A DNA stretch of 64,000 nucleotides from assembly GCA_944322745.1 (NCBI GenBank), contig CALUPV010000002.1, positions 248,001 to 312,000 on the forward strand. Direction: 5' to 3'. The notes beneath the pieces were generated by a model, which searched no databases, was not told the origin of the DNA, and was given only the letters and a program-made list of their open reading frames with translations. Shown one piece after another: positions 26,808 to 34,960 of the stretch. This DNA is from Candidatus Gastranaerophilales bacterium (GTDB lineage Bacteria > Cyanobacteriota > Vampirovibrionia > Gastranaerophilales > Gastranaerophilaceae). The position numbers and the translations under genes were made by a program. How positions within the stretch are numbered: position 1 is the first letter of the stretch; the number at the start of each line of letters is the position of its first letter.

Positions 26808-28130
26808 ATGAAGAAATTATATATAGAAACTCTGGGTTGCCAGATGAATAAGTCAGACAGTGAAAGAATAGCGGGAATTCTTTCTCATTTTGACTATGTT
26901 GAAACGGATGTTGAAAAAGAAGCTGATTTATTAATCATAAATACATGCAGTATTCGTCAATTGTCAGCTGATAAAGCATATAGTAAATTAGGAGTTTGGG
27001 GGAAATGGAAAAAATCTCGTCCTGAATTAAAAATTGCTATTTGTGGATGTGTTGCACAGCAAGATAAAGAAAAAGTTAGAGTTAGGGCTCCTTATGTTGA
27101 CTTGGTTTTTGGCACGCATAATATTTACCAATTACCTGAATTAATAAAAAAAATTGAAAATAATGAGAAAGTTTGTGCTATAACCAATAATCCGGTTGTA
27201 TGTAATCAAAATGATTTTAAGATATTAAGAAAAAAAGATTCTGTTAATGCATGGATACCAATAATTGAAGGCTGCAATAATTTCTGCACATATTGTGTTG
27301 TACCTTTTACAAGAGGCAGAGAAAGAAGCAGATATCCTGAAGAAATAATACAAGAAGCTAAAAATATTATAAAAGAAGGTTTTAAAGAAATTACTCTTTT
27401 AGGTCAAAATGTTGATAGTTACGGAAAAGATTTAAAGGATAAAAACATTACTCTAGCTAATCTTTTGCGCGATTTAAATAAATTAGATGGTGAATTTCGC
27501 ATTCGTTTTGTTACTTCATATCCTTCAGATATTACTGATGACTTGATTGATTCAGTTAGTGAATGCAACAAGGTTTGTAAGTATTTTCATATTCCTATGC
27601 AATCAGGGAATTCTCGTATACTTGCTGAAATGAACAGACATTATTCAAAAGAGCAATATTATGAGATTGTTTCTAAAATAAGGAAGCGTTTCCCTAATGT
27701 AGCTATAACAAGTGATTTTATAGCTGGTTTTCCTAGTGAAACAGAAGAAGAGTTTCAAGATACTTTAAATGCAATTGATGAATTAGAGCTTGATTATTCA
27801 AATACTGCGGCATATTCTCCGAGAATATTTACTAAAGCTGGAAAAATGGTTGATAAGTTTATTTCTGAAGACGTTAAGTATGAAAGATTAGAAAGACTTA
27901 ATGAAAAAAATCGTGAAGTTTGTTTAAAATCAAACGAAAAGTTTGTTGGAAAAGTACTTAATGTTTTAGTTGAAGGTAAAACTGAAAAAGAGGGAATTGT
28001 TGTTTTAAACTCAAGAGCAGGTAATAACAAAATTGTACATTTTGTTGATGATACAAAAAATATTGGTGATTTTGTTAATGTTAAAATTACAAAAGCCCAG
28101 ACTTGGTGTTTATATGGGGAGTCTGTTTAA
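26808..28130 (+). CDS. miaB: tRNA i6A37 methylthiotransferase MiaB
   Basis: Radical SAM enzyme that adds a methylthio group to i6A37 of tRNAs reading UNN codons. 440 residues: UPF0004 domain with the auxiliary cluster cysteines C11, C47 and C81; radical SAM core with C156, C160 and C163 (EGCNNFCTYC); a C-terminal TRAM domain. TRGRERSR after the cluster is the MiaB-type motif rather than RimO. The partner MiaA is not in this window. Confidence 0.95.
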   Translation: MKKLYIETLGCQMNKSDSERIAGILSHFDYVETDVEKEADLLIINTCSIRQLSADKAYSKLGVWGKWKKSRPELKIAICGCVAQQDKEKVRVRAPYVDLVFGTHNIYQLPELIKKIENNEKVCAITNNPVVCNQNDFKILRKKDSVNAWIPIIEGCNNFCTYCVVPFTRGRERSRYPEEIIQEAKNIIKEGFKEITLLGQNVDSYGKDLKDKNITLANLLRDLNKLDGEFRIRFVTSYPSDITDDLIDSVSECNKVCKYFHIPMQSGNSRILAEMNRHYSKEQYYEIVSKIRKRFPNVAITSDFIAGFPSETEEEFQDTLNAIDELELDYSNTAAYSPRIFTKAGKMVDKFISEDVKYERLERLNEKNREVCLKSNEKFVGKVLNVLVEGKTEKEGIVVLNSRAGNNKIVHFVDDTKNIGDFVNVKITKAQTWCLYGESV

Positions 28131-28208
28131 TTAATTTTTTATATTAGCACTATATATTCTACTTGTGTTTAGTTTATTATTTCTGGCATGTTGTGTTAAT
28201 CTTTAGTT

Positions 28209-30059
28209 ATGAAAAATTTCAGAAAAATAATTCTTATTTTAGTATTTGTTCTAATTATCATGGTATCTTGTTTTAGAGTTGACAATGGTAGGCAAAATAT
28301 TAGTTCCAAAGTTGATAATAATATAAAAAGTGTTTATGTAAAAAAGCTGTATAAGCCATATAGTACAGAATTTTATGATGGAGTAGATTATAAAATGTCA
28401 AGGTCACCTGTTGGAAAATATGGAGGACAAATAGTTTCTTCAACAATTGGAGAAGGTCCAAAAACATTTAATCCTTGGGTGTCAAAAGATGCTACTTCTT
28501 CTCAAATTGGGGATTTATTATATGATTCTTTGTTTACAACTGACCCGGATACTGGTGATGTTATTCCAAATCTAGCAAAGAAAATGACAGTTTCGGACGA
28601 TTTAAAAACATATACAATTAAATTACGTAGAGGCGCAAAATGGACAGATGGTAATGAAATAACTGCGGATGATGTTGTCTTTACTTGGAATGAAATTATT
28701 TTGGCAGGGTTTGGTAATACTTCATTAAGGGACTCGGTTCTTATTGATGGTGAATATCCGAAAGTAAGGAAGATAGATAAATATACGGTAGAATTTACAA
28801 TAAAGAAACCTTTTGCTCCATTTCAAAGATTTGTTGGTACTTCTATAGCACCGGCTCATATATTCAGACCTGTGATAAGAAAAGGTAAAAGATATTTTGA
28901 TTCATTTTTAGGTACGACTACTAATCCTAAAGATATTGTTTCTTCCGGAGCTTTCATGTTGGAAGAGTATGTTCCTGCTCAACGAGTTGTGTTAAAAAGA
29001 AATCCTAATTACTATTCTATGGATGAAAATCACAATAAACTTCCATATATAGATAAGTATGTAATTTTAATTGTTGGTGATCTGAATAATGAGTTATTAA
29101 AATTTGAATCGGGTGAGCTTGATGTTATTTCTGTTAGAGGCAAAGATTTGCCCAGATTTAAAGAAAAAGAAAAAAAATCTGATTTTAAAATTTATAATCT
29201 TGGTCCAAATACCGGAACTATGTTTATTACTTTTAATTTGAATACTAGAAAAAATAAAAACGGAAAACCATATGTAAATCCAATGAAGCAGAAATGGTTT
29301 AATGATTTAAATTTTAGAACAGCTATAGATTATGCAATTGACAGAAATTCAATGGTATATAATGTTGCAAATGGTGTTGCACAACCTTTATTTACGGCAG
29401 AATCACTTTCTTCAATTTTCTTAAATGAAAATATTGCCTCAGGTCATGAAAGAGATATTGAATATGCAAAATCTCTTTTAGCAAAATCAGGTTTTTATTG
29501 GGATAATAAAGGTTATTTGCATGATAAAGATGGTAATGAAGTTGAATTTAATTTATATACAAACGCAGGGCAAACTGAGCGTGAGGCTTGCGGGGTCATG
29601 GTTAAAGAAGATTTAAGAGATTTAGGAATAAAAGTTAACTTTAAACCTATTGAATTTAATTCACTTGTAAGTAAGATAATGACTACATCTGATTGGGAAG
29701 TTATTCTTATGGGGTTAACAGGAAGCCCATTAGAACCTCATAGCGGAAAGAATGTTTGGTATTCAAAAGGGCATCTCCATTTGTTCAATATGCGTTTTAA
29801 TGACGACAAAAACGATGTCGTATTACCTTGGGAAAAAGAACTTGATGAAATTATTGAAAAAGGTGCTTTGGAACTTGATTTTTCTAAAAGAAAAGCAATT
29901 TATGATAAATATCAACAAATAATATATGATCAAAGACCTATTATATATTTATATTCCCCTCTAACTATAATGGCTATTAGAAATAAGATAAAAAACCTTC
30001 ATCCAACGGCATTGGGAGGGGCTTTTCATAATCTTGATGAAGTATATATTGATCAATAA
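28209..30059 (+). CDS. OppA-type peptide-binding lipoprotein
   Basis: Periplasmic solute-binding protein of ABC peptide importers (SBP_bac_5). 616 residues. Lipoprotein signal peptide with lipobox ending in Cys21 (IMVSC). The mature protein shows LRRGAKWTDGNEITADDVVFT, FAPFQRFVG, SSGAFMLEEYVPAQRVVLKR in parts, DLNFRTAIDYAIDRNSMV and YDKYQQIIYDQRPIIYLY, all typical of the family. No permease or ATPase genes are adjacent, so it is an orphan binding protein or its partners lie elsewhere. Confidence 0.93.
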   Translation: MKNFRKIILILVFVLIIMVSCFRVDNGRQNISSKVDNNIKSVYVKKLYKPYSTEFYDGVDYKMSRSPVGKYGGQIVSSTIGEGPKTFNPWVSKDATSSQIGDLLYDSLFTTDPDTGDVIPNLAKKMTVSDDLKTYTIKLRRGAKWTDGNEITADDVVFTWNEIILAGFGNTSLRDSVLIDGEYPKVRKIDKYTVEFTIKKPFAPFQRFVGTSIAPAHIFRPVIRKGKRYFDSFLGTTTNPKDIVSSGAFMLEEYVPAQRVVLKRNPNYYSMDENHNKLPYIDKYVILIVGDLNNELLKFESGELDVISVRGKDLPRFKEKEKKSDFKIYNLGPNTGTMFITFNLNTRKNKNGKPYVNPMKQKWFNDLNFRTAIDYAIDRNSMVYNVANGVAQPLFTAESLSSIFLNENIASGHERDIEYAKSLLAKSGFYWDNKGYLHDKDGNEVEFNLYTNAGQTEREACGVMVKEDLRDLGIKVNFKPIEFNSLVSKIMTTSDWEVILMGLTGSPLEPHSGKNVWYSKGHLHLFNMRFNDDKNDVVLPWEKELDEIIEKGALELDFSKRKAIYDKYQQIIYDQRPIIYLYSPLTIMAIRNKIKNLHPTALGGAFHNLDEVYIDQ

Positions 30060-30289
30060 GTAATTATTATTTAAAGATAATTTTTTTTTAATATCTTTTT
30101 TATTTGCTAAATTTCAATTTCGCAAATTTTTAGTAGTTCTAAACAATCTTTTTACAAAGTATTTTAATAAAAAACAAAAGATAATTATTAACATTTGTAA
30201 ACCTGATTTTTTTTGTTTAGCATTTTGAAAAAAAAAAAAAACTTTATATAAAAGTAAAAAGTATTTACTAAAAACGAGGAGGAAAAGGG

Positions 30290-31093
30290 ATGAATGCAAA
30301 TTCATTGGGTACAAATGTTGCTGGGATTAATCAGGTTCCAGAGGTAAAAAAAGAACAGGAAAAAGCTGTTAAAAATACCGTTGAAGAACAGTTAATTGAT
30401 TTTTCATTTTCAGGAAATACAAGCTCTGAGATTGGTGATGTGCTTATTTCAACTGAAGATTATTTACCGGATATGGATACCGATGGAGATGGACAAGTTA
30501 TCAAAAATGAAATTATTGAATTCATAAAATCATTATTTCACAAAGATGAAAATGCAGATTTAACAGATAAGTTAGATGCAAATGGCGATGGTGTAATAAC
30601 TCAAGAAGAAGTTGATACATATAACAAAGCAAATCCGAGTGAAGAATTAGATAAAACCGATTTGGAAACAATAGACGAAGTTGTTGAAGAAGAAGAAAAA
30701 GATTATTTACCTGAACTAGATGCTAACGGTGATGGTAAAGTTTCTGAAGATGAAATTCTTGGATTCTTTGAGGAAAAACTTAAGGGATCTGAGGAGGAAG
30801 AAGATATATCAGCTAAAATTGATGCTAACGGTGATGGTATAATTACCCAGGAAGAATTGGATGATTATAACTACAGAACTCAAGATATAAGAGGTGAATT
30901 AGATGCTAATGGTGACGGAATTATAACTCAAGATGAAGTTGATAATTATAATAAAGGAAACGAAGGTAAAGAGGAAGATACTCCATTTACTCCAATTAAC
31001 CCATTTGGTCCTGGTTTCAGCTTGGAAGGTGATGGAAAATTTACTCTTAAACCTCTAGATATATCTTTTAGACAAGAACATATACTATGTTAA
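30290..31093 (+). CDS. Protein with five EF-hand calcium loops
   Basis: 267 acidic residues. Five canonical 12-residue calcium loops are visible: DTDGDGQVIKNE, DANGDGVITQEE, DANGDGKVSEDE, DANGDGIITQEE and DANGDGIITQDE, the repeats ending in VDxYN. All have Asp at 1, 3 or Asn, Asp at 5 and Glu at 12, so calcium binding is very likely. There is no classical signal peptide; the N-terminus is MNANSLGTNVAGINQV. Strong Shine-Dalgarno (GGAGGAAAAGGG). About 230 bases upstream are gene-free and A/T-rich. Role unknown; a secreted or surface calcium-binding role is my inference. Confidence 0.85.
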   Translation: MNANSLGTNVAGINQVPEVKKEQEKAVKNTVEEQLIDFSFSGNTSSEIGDVLISTEDYLPDMDTDGDGQVIKNEIIEFIKSLFHKDENADLTDKLDANGDGVITQEEVDTYNKANPSEELDKTDLETIDEVVEEEEKDYLPELDANGDGKVSEDEILGFFEEKLKGSEEEEDISAKIDANGDGIITQEELDDYNYRTQDIRGELDANGDGIITQDEVDNYNKGNEGKEEDTPFTPINPFGPGFSLEGDGKFTLKPLDISFRQEHILC

Positions 31094-31175
31094 AAGTAGA
31101 GTGACTCAACTTTCTATATAAATATATTTGATTACAAACATTAAAAGACCTTAAAGGTTATTAAGAGAGAATTCT

Positions 31176-31183
31176 CCCCCCCC
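31176..31183. repeat. C8 homopolymer tract
   Basis: Eight consecutive C bases just after GAGAATTCTC, in a genome where runs of C are rare. It lies 83 bases after the EF-hand stop and just before a terminator, so it is not in a coding frame I can support. Confidence 0.6.
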
Positions 31184-31187
31184 ATAT

Positions 31188-31223
31188 AAAAGATGTACAT
31201 TATTAATTTAGTGTACATCTTTT
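31188..31223 (+). terminator. Hairpin terminator downstream of the EF-hand gene
   Basis: Perfect 12-base arms AAAAGATGTACA (31188-31199) and TGTACATCTTTT (31212-31223), with T-rich end. It separates the EF-hand gene from the glycosyltransferase gene. Confidence 0.75.
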
Positions 31224-31279
31224 AAATATTTTTATAATAAAATCTTTTAATTTCTTTTAAATATTGATAATATGTTGGA

Positions 31280-32227
31280 ATGAATAAAGTTTTGGTTATA
31301 TTGTCTGACAATAATAAAGGTAAATTTATTTCAAAGGGCTTTTCTTCTGCGTTTAAAGATTTATCTTATTTTGTATATGAAAAAAAAATATATGATTTAA
31401 ATGTTGAAGAAATAAAAAAAATTAGTCCTAAAATAATATTCATTTTTTGGACTGATGTTACACAAGTCGATGCATTATGTAATTTTCTTCAAAATTACAA
31501 TTCTTCTGATTCGATTTTTATACACTGTGCAGATCTATTAAAAGATATTGCTTTTGATTGTATAAATAAAAAAAATCATTACTTATTTTATTCTGATTCA
31601 AAATCAAAAAGAAATAAGTATATACCTGCAATTGATTCAAAAGAATATAAGACAAAGTTTAGGGGTTTTAATTATGATATAACCTTTTCCGGTAATCCTG
31701 CATTTAGACATAGAGAATTAATTTTAGCAAAATTGATATATAATTTTGGACCTATCAATATATTTTGCAGGTCTTTTGATTTTTATAAAAGTGTAGAAGA
31801 AATACAAAAACTAAAAATATTTGATGATTATTTTCTTGAAATATATAGGAATTCATACAGAGGCTATGTTGAGACACAAAAAGAACTTTCAAAAATATAT
31901 GCTTCTTCTAAAATAAATATTGATATGGCCAAAGATTGTGATAAAAGTATTAGTTACAGATGCCTTGAAATATTGGCATCAGGTGGTTTCTTGATAGCTC
32001 CAAAAAGCAAAGAGCTTATTACTAAGTTTGAAGATGGAATAGATCTTGAAACATATTTGAGTACTGATGAACTGGTAGATAAAATAAGATTTTATCTTTC
32101 TAACCTAAATATTGCTCAATATATTGCAATCAATGGTAAAAAGAATACAGTTAGTAATCATTCTTTTTATGATAGACTAAAGAAGATGTTAAAGGTGATT
32201 TATGGTAAAAATTTTAGTAATAGATGA
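31280..32227 (+). CDS. CgeB-like GT-B glycosyltransferase
   Basis: 315 residues. An N-terminal Rossmann-like half is followed by a C-terminal half with GNPAFRHRELIL, IYASSKINIDMAKD, SYRCLEILASGGFLIAPK and a final helix, the pattern of Glyco_trans_1_2 / CgeB-type glycosyltransferases (E in RCLEILASGG is the nucleotide-sugar contact in GT-B folds). Probably transfers a sugar onto a surface glycan or protein. A GATAAT lies 8 bases before the ATG, so the mRNA may be nearly leaderless. The response-regulator gene begins inside its last 26 bases. Confidence 0.75.
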   Translation: MNKVLVILSDNNKGKFISKGFSSAFKDLSYFVYEKKIYDLNVEEIKKISPKIIFIFWTDVTQVDALCNFLQNYNSSDSIFIHCADLLKDIAFDCINKKNHYLFYSDSKSKRNKYIPAIDSKEYKTKFRGFNYDITFSGNPAFRHRELILAKLIYNFGPINIFCRSFDFYKSVEEIQKLKIFDDYFLEIYRNSYRGYVETQKELSKIYASSKINIDMAKDCDKSISYRCLEILASGGFLIAPKSKELITKFEDGIDLETYLSTDELVDKIRFYLSNLNIAQYIAINGKKNTVSNHSFYDRLKKMLKVIYGKNFSNR

Positions 32228-32915
32228 TGATGTAGCTATTAATGAGCTTATAAAAGTAAATTTGGAATTAGCTTTTTATAAAGTAATTACTGCTCTTGAC
32301 GGAAATAAAGGTTATGCCTTAGCAAAACAAGAATTACCTGATTTGATAATATTAGACGTTATGATGCCTGAAGTAGACGGGTATACAGTTGCAAAAAGAA
32401 TAAGAGAAAATGAAGAAACAAAAGACATACCAATAATCATGCTTACAGCATTAAATATGCTTCAAAATAAGGTACAGGGGTTTAATATTGGTGTTGATGA
32501 TTATTTGTGTAAACCTTTTGAAATGGAAGAGCTCTTAGTGCGAATAAAAGCATTGCTTAAAAGGACGAATAATATCCCAAAATCTTTTGCGGTTAAAGAG
32601 GTCTTGACACAAGGTGATATTACTTTAATTCCTGAAACATATTCTATTGAAATTAATGGACAACAAGTTAAAGTTACTCCAATAGAGTTTGATATTGTAA
32701 ATTTGTTAATGCAAAATTATGGAAATATGGTATCAAGTGCAAAAATATTGAATGATGTTTGGGGCTATTCTGCAGATGATGCAGTAGAAACAATAAGAGT
32801 CCATATGCGTCATATCAGAACAAAAATTGATAAAATTTCTAACGGTAAAAAATACATAGAAACAATTTATGGCGGGGGATATAGGTTAGTTCCTGACGGC
32901 TCGGCAAAAAAATAA
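32202..32915 (+). CDS. OmpR/PhoB-family response regulator
   Basis: 237 residues. Receiver domain with the acidic pocket near residues 8-10 (VIDDD), phosphoacceptor Asp in LIILDVMMPEVDGY, Thr in IIMLTA and Lys in DDYLCKPFE. C-terminal winged helix ends VETIRVHMRHIRTKI and YGGGYRLV. The overall pattern resembles cyanobacterial RpaB, but paralogues cannot be separated by eye. It overlaps the glycosyltransferase gene by 26 bases and starts with the Shine-Dalgarno AAGGTGA. No histidine kinase is adjacent. Confidence 0.93.
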   Translation: MVKILVIDDDVAINELIKVNLELAFYKVITALDGNKGYALAKQELPDLIILDVMMPEVDGYTVAKRIRENEETKDIPIIMLTALNMLQNKVQGFNIGVDDYLCKPFEMEELLVRIKALLKRTNNIPKSFAVKEVLTQGDITLIPETYSIEINGQQVKVTPIEFDIVNLLMQNYGNMVSSAKILNDVWGYSADDAVETIRVHMRHIRTKIDKISNGKKYIETIYGGGYRLVPDGSAKK

Positions 32916-32962
32916 TAATTAACTTATGAGCAAAAAAAAATATTTTTATATTTAATCAAAGT

Positions 32963-33337
32963 ATGAAAATTATCGGTACTCAAAATTCTGTATTTAATTT
33001 TTGTTCAAAGAAAACATTTAAAAAAATGTTTGATAAGTGTGCATATTCTGGCGAAGGGTTTGCACCATATGATACAAGGACAATTGAACATATAATTCCT
33101 GTTGTAAAAGGTGGTGAAAATGAATTTTCTAATTATTTAGTTGTTAGAAGAAGTTGGAATATGGACAGAAGTGATCAGCCCTTGGATGAATTTATAAAAG
33201 AAAATCCTCAAGTAAAAGAAAATATAGTTGCAGCTGTTAATTCGAAAGAAGGTCAAATAATTGAAGGTATAAATTGGGCTGATGAAGTTAAAAAGACTTT
33301 GTTAAAAGAAATAGGATATGATATTTTCAAGCAATAA
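32963..33337 (+). CDS. Small HNH-like protein
   Basis: 124 residues. Centre reads TRTIEHIIPVVKGGENEFSN, with the H-x-x-P and GGxNxxxN pattern of HNH nucleases; a later R-x-x-W-N-x-D-R replaces the third histidine. A Cys-based zinc pair is missing (one CAYSG only). It may be a nuclease, or a degenerate domain used for binding. It stands alone with no partner methylase or toxin gene. Ends next to a bidirectional terminator. Confidence 0.6.
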   Translation: MKIIGTQNSVFNFCSKKTFKKMFDKCAYSGEGFAPYDTRTIEHIIPVVKGGENEFSNYLVVRRSWNMDRSDQPLDEFIKENPQVKENIVAAVNSKEGQIIEGINWADEVKKTLLKEIGYDIFKQ

Positions 33338-33338
33338 A

Positions 33339-33364
33339 AAAGGTTGATATTAGTATCAACCTTT
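33339..33364. terminator. Bidirectional terminator
   Basis: AAAGGTTGATA (33339-33349), 4-base loop, TATCAACCTTT (33354-33364); A-run before and T-run after. Serves the convergent HNH-like and serine-rich genes. Confidence 0.8.
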
Positions 33365-33378
33365 AACATTTTATATTT

Positions 33379-34671
33379 TTATTTTTGTTTGAAATCAAAC
33401 TCTATTTTTGCTTCAATAGTTGCTTCACTTACAAATTTGTTATAAGTAATACTATCAGGATCTTCTCCATTATTTTCCTGCTTATAGGTACTAATTTTCT
33501 CTTCAAGAATTTCATCAAATTTTTCTAACTTTTCTTTATATTCTTGCGAACTAAGTATATTTCCGTCTGTAAAGCTTATTTCATATTCAACGCCATTTAT
33601 TCTTATTGTTGAAGATGAACTACCACCGGTAGAACCTAATCCATTCTTTTCTATTAAAGCCAGATTGTCTTCAAAGCTTCTTGACCCACCCCATTGACCT
33701 GGAGCATCCCCATTTGCTGTATAGACAGCTCTTACTGCTGTTGATACATCTAATGTATTTTCACTGTATAAATCAGCAATCGTACTTGTGCCTTCGAATT
33801 CGCCATTATTTATCATCATTTCAAGATTATCCATTAACTCAAAATAATCATCTTCTCTTCCGATAAAGTCAGCTTTAGAAATACATTCATATCCGCCTAA
33901 TGTATCAAGAATGCTTGAAAGATTTATTTCTGCACCATTTGCAACACCATCAGGAATTAAACAATCAGAAAAAATCATGCTTCCTTTTTTACCATTCTTA
34001 TCTGTCAAAATTTTTGCGTCTTTATCATAAACAGCATCGTAAACTTCATCATATATTGCATTGATTTTCTCTTCATCATTTCCTGCTTCTGCAATCTTTG
34101 CTTTTAAATCATCAGGCAGTTCTACTAATGAAAAGGAATATGTTCTGTTTTGCCAACTTGAAGCATTCCCAACTGCATCAATTCTAATACCTAATAAAGC
34201 AAGTTGTTTTACACCAATAGAATCTTTTGTTCCGAATAAGTTTCTTAAGTTTTGATCGCCTGCATTATTTATTACTTCTTCAAGTTTTTCTTGAATATAT
34301 AAATCTAATTCGCTATCGAAAGATAAAGCAATTGCATCGGCAATCTGAACATTTTCTTCATCACCGGTAATTTGTCCGTCACCGTCAACGTCCATTGTGA
34401 CCAGCCATTCTTTATTTTGAAGAAATTCTTCGATTCTATCATATCCGTCTACTATATTTCTGTTAAATAATTTATCATAATTTCGCAAATCATATACACA
34501 TTCTTTTGCACTAGAATATTTTTTTTCATTTTGCTCATATTTTTCAAAAATTGAATAATATGAGTTATTGCTTGAAGAAGATGATGAACTTCCTCTGCTG
34601 GAACTTGAAGAACTTGATGAACTTGAACCACTGTACTTCTGTTTTATTGCTTCATAAGAAATTTGTGCCAT
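33379..34671 (-). CDS. Serine-rich protein with one EF-hand loop
   Basis: 430 residues. Residues 14-37 are nearly all serine, written with mixed serine codons, so it is selected at protein level rather than being a simple DNA slip. A canonical calcium loop DVDGDGQITGDE follows at ~residue 95. The rest is a mostly acidic, helical domain I do not recognise. No signal peptide. Shine-Dalgarno is weak (AAGAGA). Upstream at 34749 lie two TTTCTTAA repeats 10 bases apart. Possibly a surface or secreted linker-type protein; function unknown. Confidence 0.75.
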   Translation of the reverse strand: MAQISYEAIKQKYSGSSSSSSSSSSRGSSSSSSSNNSYYSIFEKYEQNEKKYSSAKECVYDLRNYDKLFNRNIVDGYDRIEEFLQNKEWLVTMDVDGDGQITGDEENVQIADAIALSFDSELDLYIQEKLEEVINNAGDQNLRNLFGTKDSIGVKQLALLGIRIDAVGNASSWQNRTYSFSLVELPDDLKAKIAEAGNDEEKINAIYDEVYDAVYDKDAKILTDKNGKKGSMIFSDCLIPDGVANGAEINLSSILDTLGGYECISKADFIGREDDYFELMDNLEMMINNGEFEGTSTIADLYSENTLDVSTAVRAVYTANGDAPGQWGGSRSFEDNLALIEKNGLGSTGGSSSSTIRINGVEYEISFTDGNILSSQEYKEKLEKFDEILEEKISTYKQENNGEDPDSITYNKFVSEATIEAKIEFDFKQK

Positions 34672-34748
34672 AATATTTCTCTTTCTCTTTTATCCTTATA
34701 TAGATAAAGTATATTTGATAAATTAAATTAACAATTAAATATAAAATA

Positions 34749-34766
34749 TTAAGAAAAATTAAGAAA
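34749..34766 (-). promoter_or_regulatory. Two TTTCTTAA direct repeats, 10-base period
   Basis: On the minus strand TTTCTTAA occurs at 34759-34766 and 34749-34756, one helical turn apart, about 80 bases upstream of the serine-rich gene. Helical-turn direct repeats are typical OmpR-family sites. A TTCTTAA also sits in both promoter blocks at 58919 and 59688. Confidence 0.35.
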
Positions 34767-34960
34767 CACATATGTGAACATATAAAAAATATATCTTTTA
34801 TGTTTCTTGTAGTGTATCATTAATATATATTATTTTGTATATTTGGAGATTTTATCATTCTGTGTGATGTTGTAAAATGTATACAAATTTTAAATATTAG
34901 TTTATTTTTTAATTATAATATATAATTGTTTCTTGTATTTGGTAGTAAAAGGAGAGTACA

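Noticed and set aside
30225-30260. Poly-A stretch as a phase-variable tract
   Set aside because: Runs of A of this size occur all over this AT-rich window, so it is not special.
30459-30951. Tandem repeats in the EF-hand gene as a possible CRISPR-like or satellite array
   Set aside because: They are in-frame protein repeats of calcium loops with irregular spacing, not a DNA array.
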